From: Chara braunii
Taxonomy: Eukaryota; Streptophyta; Charophyceae; Charales; Characeae
DNA length: 31,724 bases
Direction: 5' to 3'
Assembly: GCA_003427395.1 (NCBI GenBank)
Contig: BFEA01000585.1
Coordinates: 123,766 to 155,489, forward strand
Positions 1 to 9,518 of this stretch are shown piece after piece (the first letter of the stretch is position 1; every line of letters starts with the position of its first letter). The position numbers and the translations under genes were made by a program. The notes beneath the pieces were generated by a model. The model ran no database searches. It saw nothing but the letters and a program-made list of their open reading frames with translations, and had not been told where the DNA came from.

Positions 1-378
1 GCTTTTGAATCTATGGTATTAATTTTACTTGATAGGGCCACGCTTGTGGCTCAAATTTACCAGCTTGTAATTGCTGACTGAATTTTGAGAACCAGTTGAT
101 CGTGAGTATCGCTCCCAGAGTCAAAGTATGAGAGGACTGGGATGGGTCAACCTATGGTGGACCGGTTGTCATGCCTGTCGCATTGCCGGGTAGCTACGTT
201 GGAATGGGAGAACAATTGAAAGCATATAAGCAGGAAACCCCTCTTGAAAAAAGTTATCATACAAAGTGAAAGACCATCACTCGAATAGGTGAGAAGTGTT
301 TTGCATGATTGAGTCTATTTAGTTTGAAATCAAGCTCACTTGGTGAAAATGTTAAACACGATAGACTTAAAATCTGTT
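1..378. other. Unassigned sequence, no gene seen
   Basis: No reading frame of convincing composition, no LTR boundary and no repeat was recognised here. The base composition is ordinary and differs sharply from the purine tract that follows. It could be the upstream part of the long terminal repeat that ends at 1990, but no matching second LTR is present to test that. Confidence 0.4.
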
Positions 379-872
379 CCAAGAAGAGGAGGAGGAGGAG
401 GAGGACGACAACGACGACGACGAGGAGGCCAACGAGGTAGAAGAAGAGGAGGAGGGGGAGGAGGAGGAGGACGACGACGAGGAGGAGGAGAAGGAGGAAG
501 ACGAGGAGGAGGAGGAGAAAGAGGATGGGGAAGAGGAAGAAGAAGAGGAGGAGGACGAGGAGGAGGAGGAGGAGGACAAGGAGAAAAAGGAGAGGACTAG
601 GAAGAAGAAGAGGAGGACGAGGAGGAGGAGAGAAAGGACCGGGACTACGAGGATGACGAGGAGGGGGAGCACATGGAGGAGTAGGAGGAGGAGGAGCAGG
701 AGGAGGAGGACGACGTCAAGGAGGAGTCGGAAGAAGAAAAGGAGGAGGAGGAGGAACAAAAGGATGAGGAGGAAGAAAGGAGGATATGGAGGAGGACAAC
801 AGGAGAAGCAAAAGGTGGAAGAGGAGGAGGAGGAGGAGGAGGTGGTGGAGGACGAAGGGAAGGAAAATCACC
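379..872. repeat. Long GGA/GAA-type polypurine tract
   Basis: About 490 bp of nearly pure purine on the plus strand, built from GGA, GAA and GAC triplets with degenerate interruptions. Every frame across it is artificially open, giving Arg/Gly/Glu-rich translations on plus and Ser/Leu-rich ones on minus, so those frames should not be called genes. Such mirror-like purine/pyrimidine tracts can adopt triplex structure (established knowledge); whether this one does is not known. Confidence 0.9.
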
Positions 873-918
873 CCGCACGGGCGGGCGATGGCATGTGGGG
901 TTGCGACCTTTGGGCGTT

Positions 919-1066
919 GGAGTTCGGCAACTGCAATGCCGAACTCCGCCGACAGGGCATGGTCAAGTCGCGCGTGAGAGAGGGCCGCAATGCCCCAAAA
1001 TTCAAAATTGAAATCGGCCCGATCCAAGCCATCGATCTCAAAGATCTGATGGCTCGGACCGGGCCG
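919..1066. repeat. Two adjacent strong hairpins
   Basis: Positions 919-929 pair perfectly with 937-947 (11 bp, 7-nt loop). Positions 1015-1038 pair with 1042-1066 as an arm of about 24 bp with a 3-nt loop, one bulge (T1047) and two mismatched positions. A further 7-bp perfect stem lies at 1244-1250/1261-1267. They resemble the hairpin train at 13.8-16.2 kb in style but not in sequence. Confidence 0.75.
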
Positions 1067-1267
1067 TTTTCCTTTTCTGTTTTTGAGGCCCTACCAGCCT
1101 TGCAAAAAAAAACCATTGTGCCCACCCGCTTCGCCCCTGCCTGCATCCCACCACTACGATGCCCAATTCCCCAAGGAAGTGCCTTTCCAATTTTCCCCAT
1201 TGATCGGACGGAGGGGCCCGGGCGGACGACCGACTGGTTGTCTGATCGGTCAGTCCCAGAACCGATC

Positions 1268-1690
1268 CGGTAACGTAGATTAAAAGGCCGACATAAAAAA
1301 CAAAGAAAAAAAGCTGACAAAAAAAAAAAAAAAGGAATAAAATGCAGACAACAACAAAAAAAAGGCAAATTGACGATGGAAACATGTTTAAAAAACAAAC
1401 AAACAAACGGAAACGACGGGCCCATTCCTATCGAACGGAGGACGATTTGAGATCTTTGTCTGCATCAACGCCCGTCGTGTGCACCGCCCCCAAGGCGCGC
1501 TCTCTCGTTTAATGGCGCGCTGTGAACAATTCGGTACGCTCGCCCCCCTGCACTCTCCCCCGCCCTCGATTGACTTCATCTCCTGGGCCACACCAAAAGT
1601 TTGATGCACATCCGACGCGCAGCAGACTATAGACCTTCCCCCCGTGGCCAATGCCGCTTAAGGGGTAGGATTATTATTTATTGTTGAATA
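1268..1690. other. Unassigned A-rich and GC-rich spacer
   Basis: Contains poly-A runs around 1285-1400, then a GC-rich stretch to about 1660. No protein family could be recognised in any frame. It may be U3 of the LTR that ends at 1990; this is inference from position only. Confidence 0.35.
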
Positions 1691-1990
1691 AGAGGGGAGG
1701 ATAAAAGGAGGAGAGTTGGTTGGCGAAGGGAAGGGGGATTATCATTGGTCTTTGCTTGTGTACACCTTCTTCTTCTTCTTTCTTTCTTCTTCTTTCTTTC
1801 TTCTTCTTCTTCTTCTTCTTTCTTCTTCTTTCTTTCTTCTTCTTCTTCTTCTTTCTTTCTTCTTCTTTCTTTCTTCTTCTTCTTCTTCTTTCCCTCTCTC
1901 TCCTTTCATGTTCATTCATTTCTTTTTGCAATTGGACGGCATTGTGCTTTCTCATGAATTTGTGCTTCGAAATTGGCCAGGATCATAACA
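1691..1990 (+). mobile_element. 3' part (TATA-like to U5 end) of a plus-strand LTR
   Basis: The sequence ends in ATAACA at 1990, directly before a primer-binding site, as an LTR should. A TATA-like ATAAAAGG lies near 1701. It is followed by a polypyrimidine stretch (1764-1893) that would sit in the R/U5 leader. The LTR start could not be fixed because no second copy lies in the window; the LTR at 17791 shows no similarity at its end. Confidence 0.55.
1762..1893 (+). repeat. (TTC)n/(TTTC)n polypyrimidine microsatellite
   Basis: About 130 bp of interspersed TTC and TTTC units, pure pyrimidine on the sense strand of element A. It lies between a TATA-like box and the PBS, so it would be transcribed in the leader. 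The open frames across it are low-complexity artefacts. Confidence 0.9.
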
Positions 1991-2003
1991 TCGGTATCAG
2001 AGC
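1991..2003 (+). other. Primer-binding site of element A (tRNA-Met type)
   Basis: TCGGTATCAGAGC begins directly after the LTR end. It matches the widely used plant retrotransposon PBS TGGTATCAGAGC, complementary to the 3' end of initiator tRNA-Met, apart from the first bases (TCGG for TGG). It marks the start of the internal region of a plus-strand LTR retrotransposon. Confidence 0.75.
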
Positions 2004-3187
2004 AGATTCTACTTGCTGGCGAGAGTTGACTTTGCCTCTCCAACCCTAACCTAAGTGGGAGGGTTACCACTTAGGGTGAGGGCTGGAAGTTGAGGGAAGT
2101 GGGGAAGTGTGGCTAAGGGAAGCTGCCCCCACCTAGTTAGCTCGTGTTGGGTCAACACGGGACTTGACCAGGTTGCTTGAGAGTAAGTTTCGGGTGGCGA
2201 GACACTTTGGGAAGACTTCGTGTGACAATTTTGGAGAGGCGACAGTGAGAGGCATTCACACCTGGAATTTGACCTAAGGGAGACACTTGTCAACCTCCCT
2301 CAAGTAGGCGAGCTTGAGGGTGGTAGCCATTCTGCATCTACGGACTGCAAGTTGCTACTTTGGTTTTCAGCATCGGCGGGGCATCCGGCGTTGCACTTGG
2401 GTGTTGGAGTCAGACCCTCCTCTTGTATAGGACACTACTGTAGGGGTAGTGTTAAAGGGGTCAGGAGGACCATACGAGAGGGAGGTGAGTTTATTTCATC
2501 TCGAAGCTTAGGCCACTCAAGTAAGTGTCGTGCACCTACTGGATGCCCATGTATGTGTGTGCATGGTATTGATTGTCCTGTCGGGGTAACTCTGGGTTTC
2601 TTTTCCTACTCCTCTATGGTCTTGATTGTGTTTGAATGTGCAAACTGATTTCTCACCTGATGGATTGAAGATGAAGTATCTTGCTTTGAGCGCCATATCT
2701 TTCTACATTGTCTTTTTGTCTTTGAACGAATGTAGTTAGTAGGTTCTCTCTGAAGTTGAAATGCGTTTTTCAGTTCGGTAGAGGCAAAAAGTAGGTCCAC
2801 GCGAGACTACTCTTGGTTGGGGCTCAGTGGCGGCCTACTTGGGACCCTTGGGTACCCAGTGGGACTAGGCCAAGCAAGAAGTGCCTCTTAGGCCCAAATC
2901 TGTTTGACGTCAGATCATTCTCTTTCTGTGTGGAATTCGGAGATTTGTTCTTTGGTTAGAGCACTTGCTGCTGAGGGGATTTTCGTTGAGACGTTTTGCA
3001 TCCTCTTACCGCATAGTCTGTGGCTTGGCTTGCACCTTATACACCACTCAATTCTCCATTGTTGCATGTTATTACTCATTGTCTGAATTTGTTGTATGTT
3101 CACAGAACGGGTCAGATTGGGCTCAAAAGGATCTTGTACTCAATCTGATCAAGCTGAGATGCTGGATCAGAATTCTCATTTGAATTA

Positions 3188-3218
<31 letters not shown>

Positions 3219-3515
3219 NGNTTNNTNTCTAGTCCAAATGTAATGTCGCTCCNACTAGGAGTTTTCCCTTCTGTTTCTTTTTGCATTCAATTTGTTTCTT
3301 TCACCGAGTTCATTTTCGATGCCCATGGAGACTCGTAGACAAAAGGAAGGGAGAGAGAGAAGGCATAGAGGGAAATTGACCGACTTGAGTGGACACAAAC
3401 TGGGAAGAGGAGTGTTAGTCCAAGCGAGAGGGAGAGTGTACCCCTTAAGAGTTGTATCGATTCTTTTGCTGGTTGTCGTCTCTCTAACCCGTCTGTCGAC
3501 AATAACGATCCAAAT
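2004..3515 (+). mobile_element. Untranslated leader of element A
   Basis: About 1.5 kb between PBS and the first gag codon, without a convincing reading frame. It contains short recurring words: CAAGTA at about 2300 and 2519, and an AGGCCAAG/AGGCCCAA pair near 2870-2895. A similar arrangement appears at 18055-18240, suggesting distant kinship of the two leaders/LTRs. A poly-T run at 3190-3218 passes into ambiguous bases (scattered N, 3219-3253), so the sequence there is unreliable. Confidence 0.5.
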
Positions 3516-5082
3516 ATGGCCCAGCCACAAATATCTTCAGCAAAGTGGCAGGCCTTGCTAAATGCAGCTAGGGATGCGGAAAAACCTCATTTGCAGGCAC
3601 TCTATGAAAGTTCCCTACAACGGGAACAACGGACGTAGGAGGAAAGGAAGAAAACATTGTTCACAAGTCAGTTGTCCATCTTGGAAATTGTTCCTTCACT
3701 GAGCAAAGAACAATGTGGGGAACAACTGCAGCCTATCCTCACCGCTATCGCTCAAGTCAGGAACCTTGAGGATCATACCGCTCAGATCCCCCAAGTCTTT
3801 GCAAAATTGCAAAAACTTAAGGAGGATCTGACTGATATGACGCGCAAGTCCCGCGACTTCACGGTAGAAATGGCTGCGCTGCAACAGGCCTAACCATTTG
3901 TTCCTCTTCCTCTACTCCTTGGTTCCAGAGCTGCTATTCAAACCAGTTTTTCCCCTCTTACCGTATCTTCTTCCTCTTCTTCTTTGAGTGTGATTGCAAG
4001 CCCTTTGGGACCTGCAATAGGTGCAGATTCCATTGTTGCTGCAGCAAACGACAAGGCAGGAAAGTTTGCAACTGCCGCACCCCCAAGATCAGAACCAGCA
4101 GAAGCTGGTCCCAAATACAGTTGTTCCTATGTGGACCGGAAGGCGGTGCAGATACCGTCTAATTACGACGATAGGGATGACATTGAGGCTTGGACCAGCT
4201 CCATGAGAGCTTACTTCAAGGTGCTGGGAACTCGGATAGAAATTTTGTCCTTGATCCTAGGAATGAATGTCGAACCCGTCCTACAGGGCTTCTTAGAAGT
4301 CCAAGTTGTACGAGTTGGGGTTCCAAAGATTGATTTGCAGTGGCTTAAAGCCATGTCGATTGCCACACTCGAAGATATCCTAATCAAACAGTATAAGGAT
4401 CCACATGCTGCTGCGAGGGTGAGAAACCAGCTTGACAGTGTTAAGCGTAGCAAGTGGACGAGCTTCATGAAAAAAAAAAAAACTCCAATCTTATCTCATC
4501 AGGATGTTTGCCACTCCTGGATTGGAAATGTCTGATCAGTCCTGCTTGGATGTGGTCAAAGGGATGGTTCCTAACACCTACGTACATCGCCTAGGCAAAG
4601 ACATCTCTAGATATGCTGACTGGTTTCCTCTTATGCAGGATGTAGTCACTGGTCAGTCTCGAGGCAAAAGACCTCGTTTCCACGAGAGGTAGCAAAAAGC
4701 CTACTAGCGGCAGGCGGTTTCGAGGCAGCAACCGCTTTGCTACGCTTTGTCAGAGGCTGATGGGGAGGCCTATGCATATGACCCCACTCTTGGTAACGAC
4801 CAAGAACACGACACTGATACAGCCTGTTCCTCTTCAGCCCAAGCGTCCGACATTAATAATGAAGAAGAAAAATTTAATTCCTTTAGAAAGTCTGCCAATA
4901 TGAAGGGACCAAATCGAAATTCAGGAAAGAACTTTGTCCCACTCCCCAAGGGAGTCAAGATCCCAACCAAACTGGAGGATGCCACAACCAAACCTTGGCT
5001 AGAACTCCGGATCAGTGAAAAAGAATGGAAGGTTGCGGTCAAGAAAGGAGTATGCCTGCATTGCCAGAAAACGAACCATTAA
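3516..5082 (+). pseudogene. gag: Element A gag (broken), Ty3/gypsy capsid-nucleocapsid
   Basis: Gag would form the virus-like particle and bind the RNA template. The start chosen is ATG 3516 (MAQPQISSAKWQ). The same frame runs to about 4470 with stops at 3636-3638 (TAG) and 3891-3893 (TAA). It contains a helix-rich section (3660-3890), a Ser/Thr/Pro linker, and a capsid-like section from about 4140 (ending TSFM at 4469). An A-run at 4470-4481 then shifts the frame by one. Coding continues with stops at 4690 and 4705 to a nucleocapsid motif at 5053-5079, CLHCQKTNH. This is the first three ligands of a CCHC knuckle; the last Cys is missing because a TAA and unrelated DNA follow. Assignment to Ty3/gypsy rests on the knuckle and on the pol that follows. 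Confidence 0.75.
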
Positions 5083-6080
5083 ACCACCAGTACCTCGCCC
5101 AGCTAATTTTCTCCAACACGGCCGTTAACGCGCCGTGTCGGACGGAGGTCGCAACAGTGAGCAACCGGTCGCTGCATTTCATCTGTAAAAAGGCGTAAAA
5201 ATTAAAAAAAAAACCTACTTCACGAGAAAAACCTACTTCACGTACTGCTATGATGTCGGAGAACATTGGCACAGAGACCAACAATGGATGTAACTAATAT
5301 GTCGGGAAAGATTCACAAAGTTGTTTGTTTCTTGTGTTTTGTTCTCTCTTTTCAGAAGTCCCCTGCCAGCAAGGTAAGACGTTTTTGTGATGTTCTCGAA
5401 CGGGCATACTGCCATTGACACTTCCATCCTACAATGGATGTAACTAATATGTGGGGGATGATTCACGAAGTTTTTTTTTTTTTTTTTTTTTTTTGCTCGT
5501 CCTTTTCTGGAAGTCCCCTGCCAGCGAGGTAGGGCGGTTTTCGTGATGTTCTCAGACGGGCATACTTGCGCTGGCACTTCCAACAATGTATCCAACAGCA
5601 ATCAGGGCGAAAGCGTTGTGTTGTTTTTTTTCTTTTTTTTTCCTTTCTCATTCTGACAAATACGCGACGGGGCTGAGACACCCCCTTTGAGGGCATGCTC
5701 ACATCAGCATTTTGGAGAATGAATCGAACTGCAATAATGGCCCTTGCGCCGTTGCTTGTTTTCTCTTTTCCTTATTTTCTTTTTCCACTGGTTGTTCCAA
5801 GCTCGACCTCTCCTGCGATTGATATCTCCAGGCTTGGCAGGCTCGGCATACCGATCGCCTGAGAGTCAGACTGCATAACTGGGCAAGGTACTGGTGATTA
5901 ATTTCAAGATTGCTATAGGTTGCATGAAAACCCTAACCGAGCATAGAGTTGTCATCAGCACACTCTACAGCAAGGGAGACTGAACGGGGAAGTGGTAGTT
6001 CCTCTAAGGAACCTGATTCGGTACAACAATCCTCTATGAAATCCCCATCAACTGTTGATTCCAAGGCTAGCACTTGCCAT
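5083..6080. other. Non-coding insertion/spacer between gag and protease of element A
   Basis: Sequence unlike retroelement coding replaces the end of gag and the start of pol. It holds a 7-bp perfect hairpin (arms ACACGGC and GCCGTGT near 5115-5137), a 150-bp tandem duplication (separate entry), poly-T runs and a TC-rich stretch near 5760-5790. Coding of the pol frame resumes by about 6080-6110. Either an insertion or a replacement by filler DNA is possible. Confidence 0.55.
5281..5590. repeat. Tandem duplication, 150-bp unit, two copies
   Basis: The unit beginning ACAATGGATGTAACTAATAT at 5281 recurs at 5431. The copies share AAGTCCCCTGCCAGC, GTGATGTTCTC and GGGCATACT blocks in order. The second copy carries an expanded poly-T run (about 5470-5494). 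A third start, ACAATGTATCC, is visible at about 5582. The copies have diverged by substitutions and small indels. Confidence 0.85.
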
Positions 6081-6822
6081 GTCCTTTATGTTGAGCCTTA
6101 GGAGTCTGAGAAGGTTGACTTTCACTATCACCTAGAGCATTGGGGCGAGATGAAACAGCGGCGTGCTCAAGGGACAGAGGAATTGATCTTCTTCAAGCTC
6201 CTTATCAACCGCCACTACCTCCGTGTCTTGGTTGATTGTGGTGCCACTACTAACTTTATGTCTCTACACGGGGTATGTAAAGTGGGCTTGGGAATGAAGC
6301 AAGTGGAGTTGTGGACCCCTTGCTAGACCCAAGTAGGCAACAAAAAAAGTTGTCTCATCTACGCATGCAGTCCAAGGTGTGCGCATTACCTTTGACAAGG
6401 TGCTCAAGGGACGGAGGAGTTGATGTTCTTCAAGCTCCTCATTAACCGCCGCTACCTCTGTCTTGGTTGATCGTGGTGCCACTACTAACTTTATGTCTCC
6501 ACACAAGGTATGTAAATTGGGCTTGGGAATGAGGCAAGTGGAGTTGTGGACCCCTTGCCAGACCCAAGTAGGCAACAAAGAAGTTGTCTTATCTACACAT
6601 GCAGTCCAAGGTGTTCGCATTACCTTTGACAAGGACAAAGTTGTTACACATGTACTCAACTTCTATGTCCTCAGTAAGTGCCCCTTTGACGCAGGTCTTG
6701 GTTTGGTCTGGCTACGGTCCCAGTGCAAACGAGCTGAGTGGAAGGAATCACTCTTCGCGGTACGTGATGCTATGGGGAACGAGCAAGCAGTTTTATTGGA
6801 TGAGAAGCGCAAATCCCATTGA
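6080..6822 (+). pseudogene. pol: Element A aspartic protease with duplicated active-site segment
   Basis: The retroelement protease cleaves the Gag-Pol polyprotein. Coding begins before 6110 (VDFHYHLEHWGEMKQ). The catalytic motif is DCGATTNFM, with Asp at 6234-6236. A 236-bp segment is tandemly duplicated (6164-6399 and 6400-6635), so a second active site follows at 6469, now DRGATTNFM. The unit length is not a multiple of three, so the duplication shifts the frame. The first copy also has a TAG near 6325 and an A-run insertion near 6343. The second copy leads on to a fold-like downstream part (LNFYVLSKCPFDAGLGLVWL) ending at a stop at 6820-6822. The protein cannot be made as one product. Confidence 0.8.
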
Positions 6823-6872
6823 CTTTTCTCAATGCCATGTGATTTTGCAAGAAGTGGCGCAAGCACAAAGAT

Positions 6873-7968
6873 GTGCCTTCTACTTTTGTGGCTAGCTCTA
6901 CTTCTGCTTTGCATGATGTGCCTACTTCTAGTACTTCTACTTCTCCATGCACTTCTAGACCATATGACTTTACTTCGAATTCGGTGGCCTTGGCTGCTAA
7001 TTTGCAGTCTGATTCCTGTGACCCTTATTCCTACCCTCCACCTCTAGGACTCCCAACAGACATCCAAAGCCTGCTCAACCGATTTTCGGAAGTCCTGGTC
7101 GAACTGCGCGGAGTCCCCATGCGTCCAGTCAAGCACATGACTGAGTTGGTCGAAGACGTTCCTCCAAAGGGTTGTGTGTACCGTATGGGACCCAGCAAGT
7201 TGAAGGAACTCCGGAAGCAAATCGATGAGATGATTGACAAAGGGTGGATTAAGCCTATCTGAATTTGGTGCACCTGTTTTGATTGTCCCGAAGAAAGGAG
7301 GCAAGCTCCGAATGTGTATTGATTACTGCGGTCTACACCACATCACAAGAAAAAATGTGTATCTATTGTCGCACATCGATGACGTGTTTGATGTTGCAGG
7401 TGGGTGCAAGGTCTTCTCCAAGATCAATCTCAAGTCTGGTTACCACCAGATTGAGGTCAATCCTGCGGACCAGCACAAGACTGCATTCAAGACTCGCCAT
7501 GGGCTATACGAATTCACCATTATGCCCTTCGGTCTCACGAATGCACCGACTTCCTTTCAAAGTCTCATGGACAAAGTACTCCGGGAACATATCGGTCGAT
7601 TTGTTGTCGTCTATCTTGATGACATTTTGATCTTCAACAAATTGATGGAGGAACACTTGAGACATCTTGAGAAGGTGTTCAACATTCTCAAGAAAACACA
7701 TCTCCATCTCAACTTGGAGAAATCTGAGTTTGGGAGGGACAACGTAATCTATCTTGGACACCAGTTGTCTGCTGCAGACCTTGAGCCTGAGGCAACCAAG
7801 GTTGAGGTCATACGCAACTGGCCCCAACCGACGAATATATGGCAATTGCGGTCTTCCATTGGCCTTGTATCATACTATCGGAAGTTGTGCCCTTATTTTT
7901 TATCATTGCTCGCCCATTGTCTAGACTAACCAGCAAGAAAGTATCTTACACATGGGATGAAGCATGTA
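6873..7968 (+). pseudogene. pol: Element A reverse transcriptase (broken)
   Basis: Copies the element's RNA into DNA. The N-terminal part (6873-7262) reads to KGWIKPI and stops. After a small deletion/frameshift near 7255 the palm domain continues from SEFGAPVLIVPKK to a stop at 7927-7929. Visible RT motifs are [20 protein letters not shown], a TAFKTRHGLYEF block, MPFGLTNAP and the catalytic YLDD at 7612-7623, all intact. A second frameshift near 7895 moves the thumb/connection (PLSRLTSKKVSYTWDEAC) into another frame. Identity as Ty3/gypsy RT is firm; the gene is inactive as read. Confidence 0.9.
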
Positions 7969-8010
7969 ACACCGACTTTCGGGCTGACCCCAACAGTTCG
8001 CCTGATTTCC
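7940..8010 (+). other. Deletion scar: RNase H domain missing from element A
   Basis: The connection sequence SYTWDEAC (about 7945-7968) runs within about 15 codons into FHECEGLVFQRYGKNDRLCVP. In related elements this second block lies downstream of RNase H, next to the integrase zinc-binding domain. The roughly 130-residue RNase H domain expected between them is absent. The frame is preserved across the junction, so the loss looks like a clean internal deletion. Confidence 0.75.
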
Positions 8011-8603
8011 ACGAGTGTGAGGGTCTGGTTTTCCAACGTTACGGAAAGAATGACCGATTGTGTGTACCCAACCATGAGCCTCTTCGCACACACTTCTTAG
8101 ACTTGGCTCATGGATGGAGTGGACACTTCGGTTTTGCAAAGACATACAGAACTCTGCTACAATAGTTTGATTGGCCTAGTATGAAGGGATTTGTTGAGAA
8201 TTTTGTGGTTGAATGTCAAGTCTGTCAACGAATCAAACCATCGAGGCAAAAGCTAATGGGGCTGCTTAAACCTCTCCCCATTCCCGACGGTCCTGGAGAG
8301 TCCGTCTCGATTGACTTAATGGACATGGGTAAGTTGAGTAAGAATGAATATTCGCAAGTGATGGTGATTGTTGACCGTTTTTCAACATTCCTAAATTTGA
8401 GCACATTGCCACCTCATGCCCCAACTAACCTTGTGATCCGTAAGTTTCACCAGAAGTACATTCTGCAGTACGGGACCCCGAAAACCCTTGTGAGTAATCA
8501 GGACGTATGCTTCATAAGTGTTGATTGGGAGTACTTCACATCCCAACTGCCTGGTCTCAAACTAAAGATGACATCTGGTCGGCATCCCGAGGAGATCAAC
8601 CAA
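8011..8603 (+). pseudogene. pol: Element A integrase: zinc-binding domain and catalytic core
   Basis: Inserts the cDNA into the genome. The HHCC zinc-binding module is seen as LAHGWSGHFG and ECQVCQR, with a TAG at 8163-8165 between its halves. The core holds the first catalytic Asp (SIDLMDM, codon 8313-8315) and the second (SNQDVCF, codon 8502-8504). The frame keeps its family pattern until RHPEEINQT near 8600, then loses similarity before the third catalytic residue (Glu). That is where mitochondrial filler begins. The core is therefore cut off at its C-terminal end. Confidence 0.85.
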
Positions 8604-8978
8604 ACTGTGCTACGCTCTGTGGCTTAATCATTCCGGATCAGGAAACGTGACGCGTCCCCGGGTTTAGGGGTAGTAAGTGTTAATTACCCCCCACCACCAA
8701 TAAATAGATACAAGTAGAAATAACCAAACCACATCAACAAAATGTCAATACCAAGCAGCTTCTTTGTAGCTGAAATGACGTCTTCGAGTAAAATGACCCA
8801 TGTACTGACGAACACAACAGATAATAAGAAAAATGGTTCCCACAATGACATGAAAGTCATGAAATCCAGTAGCTAAAAAGAATGATGAGTCTTATATCCC
8901 ATCAAAAATGGTAAAAGGAGGTTTTACATATTCCATTCCTTGAAATGTAGTAAAAACTAAAGCTAGAAGGGATGAAGA
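8604..8978 (-). pseudogene. cox3: Nuclear mitochondrial insertion carrying the 3' end of cox3
   Basis: On the minus strand, 8978 down to 8664 reads without frameshift for 104 codons plus stop as the C-terminal part of cytochrome c oxidase subunit III. It starts in the LLALVF segment and passes [28 protein letters not shown] and HFVDVVWLF, ending SIYWWWG and TAA at 8664-8666. Two stops interrupt it: TAA at 8892-8894, where a Tyr is expected, and TGA at 8745-8747, where a Trp is expected. About 60 bp below 8664 are probably 3' mitochondrial flank (boundary inferred). The fragment replaces the end of the integrase core, typical of organellar DNA captured in break repair. The functional gene would be in the mitochondrion. 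Confidence 0.9.
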
Positions 8979-9335
8979 GTTGTATTCTATCAAGTTGTAC
9001 AACAACTCCATTCATTCTTCCACTGGCATGATGCCAAACAAGTTGCATTACAGTTGGAAGATCAACAATCTGCTCTCCTACTTATTACCTGAACAGCCTG
9101 TTGGTTTGACGTCTGGCAGACCTGTCTTCATCGCCAAGTATGATCACTTGCTCGAAGTTGTCATTGCAGCAATGACCAAGCAACAACACGTCATGATCCA
9201 TCATGCGAATAAGAATCGCAGGCCGACGACTATTAAAGTGGGAAGCTATGTCTGGGTTAAACCAACACTACCTTCGAGTTTGTTTTTGCCAACCCTGATT
9301 TTCACTGCACATCAAGTTTTGTCGAGCCTGGGGTC
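8979..9335 (+). pseudogene. pol: Element A integrase C-terminal region, first part
   Basis: Gypsy coding resumes right after the mitochondrial piece with IKLYNNSIHSSTGMMPNKL, the conserved stretch following the catalytic core. It continues through GRPVFIAKYDHLLE and MTKQQHVMIHHANKNRR to GSYVWVKPT near 9265. After a +1-type shift, EFVFANPDFH can still be followed to about 9315. The rest of this domain is found 8 kb further on, at 17305. Some 30 residues of the core are missing between 8603 and this point. Confidence 0.8.
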
Positions 9336-9518
9336 TGTTTTGTTTTTTCTCTGGTACTCTTTTGAAAAAAAAAAGAAGCACGATCGGACTTTAAAAAAAC
9401 GACGCGTTTACAACCACAAAAAAGAAAAAGAAAAAAAACAGACACCTCTTTAGACATGATACCAGGTAAATACCTACCTCAAAGTTGTTGTGTGAATATG
9501 CCCTAAATGAGGGCGTTA

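Noticed and set aside
340-878. Several Arg/Gly-rich or Ser/Leu-rich proteins on both strands
   Set aside because: They are translations of the GGA/GAA microsatellite and are open in all frames because of composition.
868-1425. 185-aa minus-strand protein
   Set aside because: Phe/Cys/Leu-rich start comes from A-run complements; the rest overlaps strong hairpins and shows no family.
8480-8600. Intact integrase core in element A
   Set aside because: The third catalytic residue region is lost at the mitochondrial junction, and a TAG splits the zinc-binding domain.
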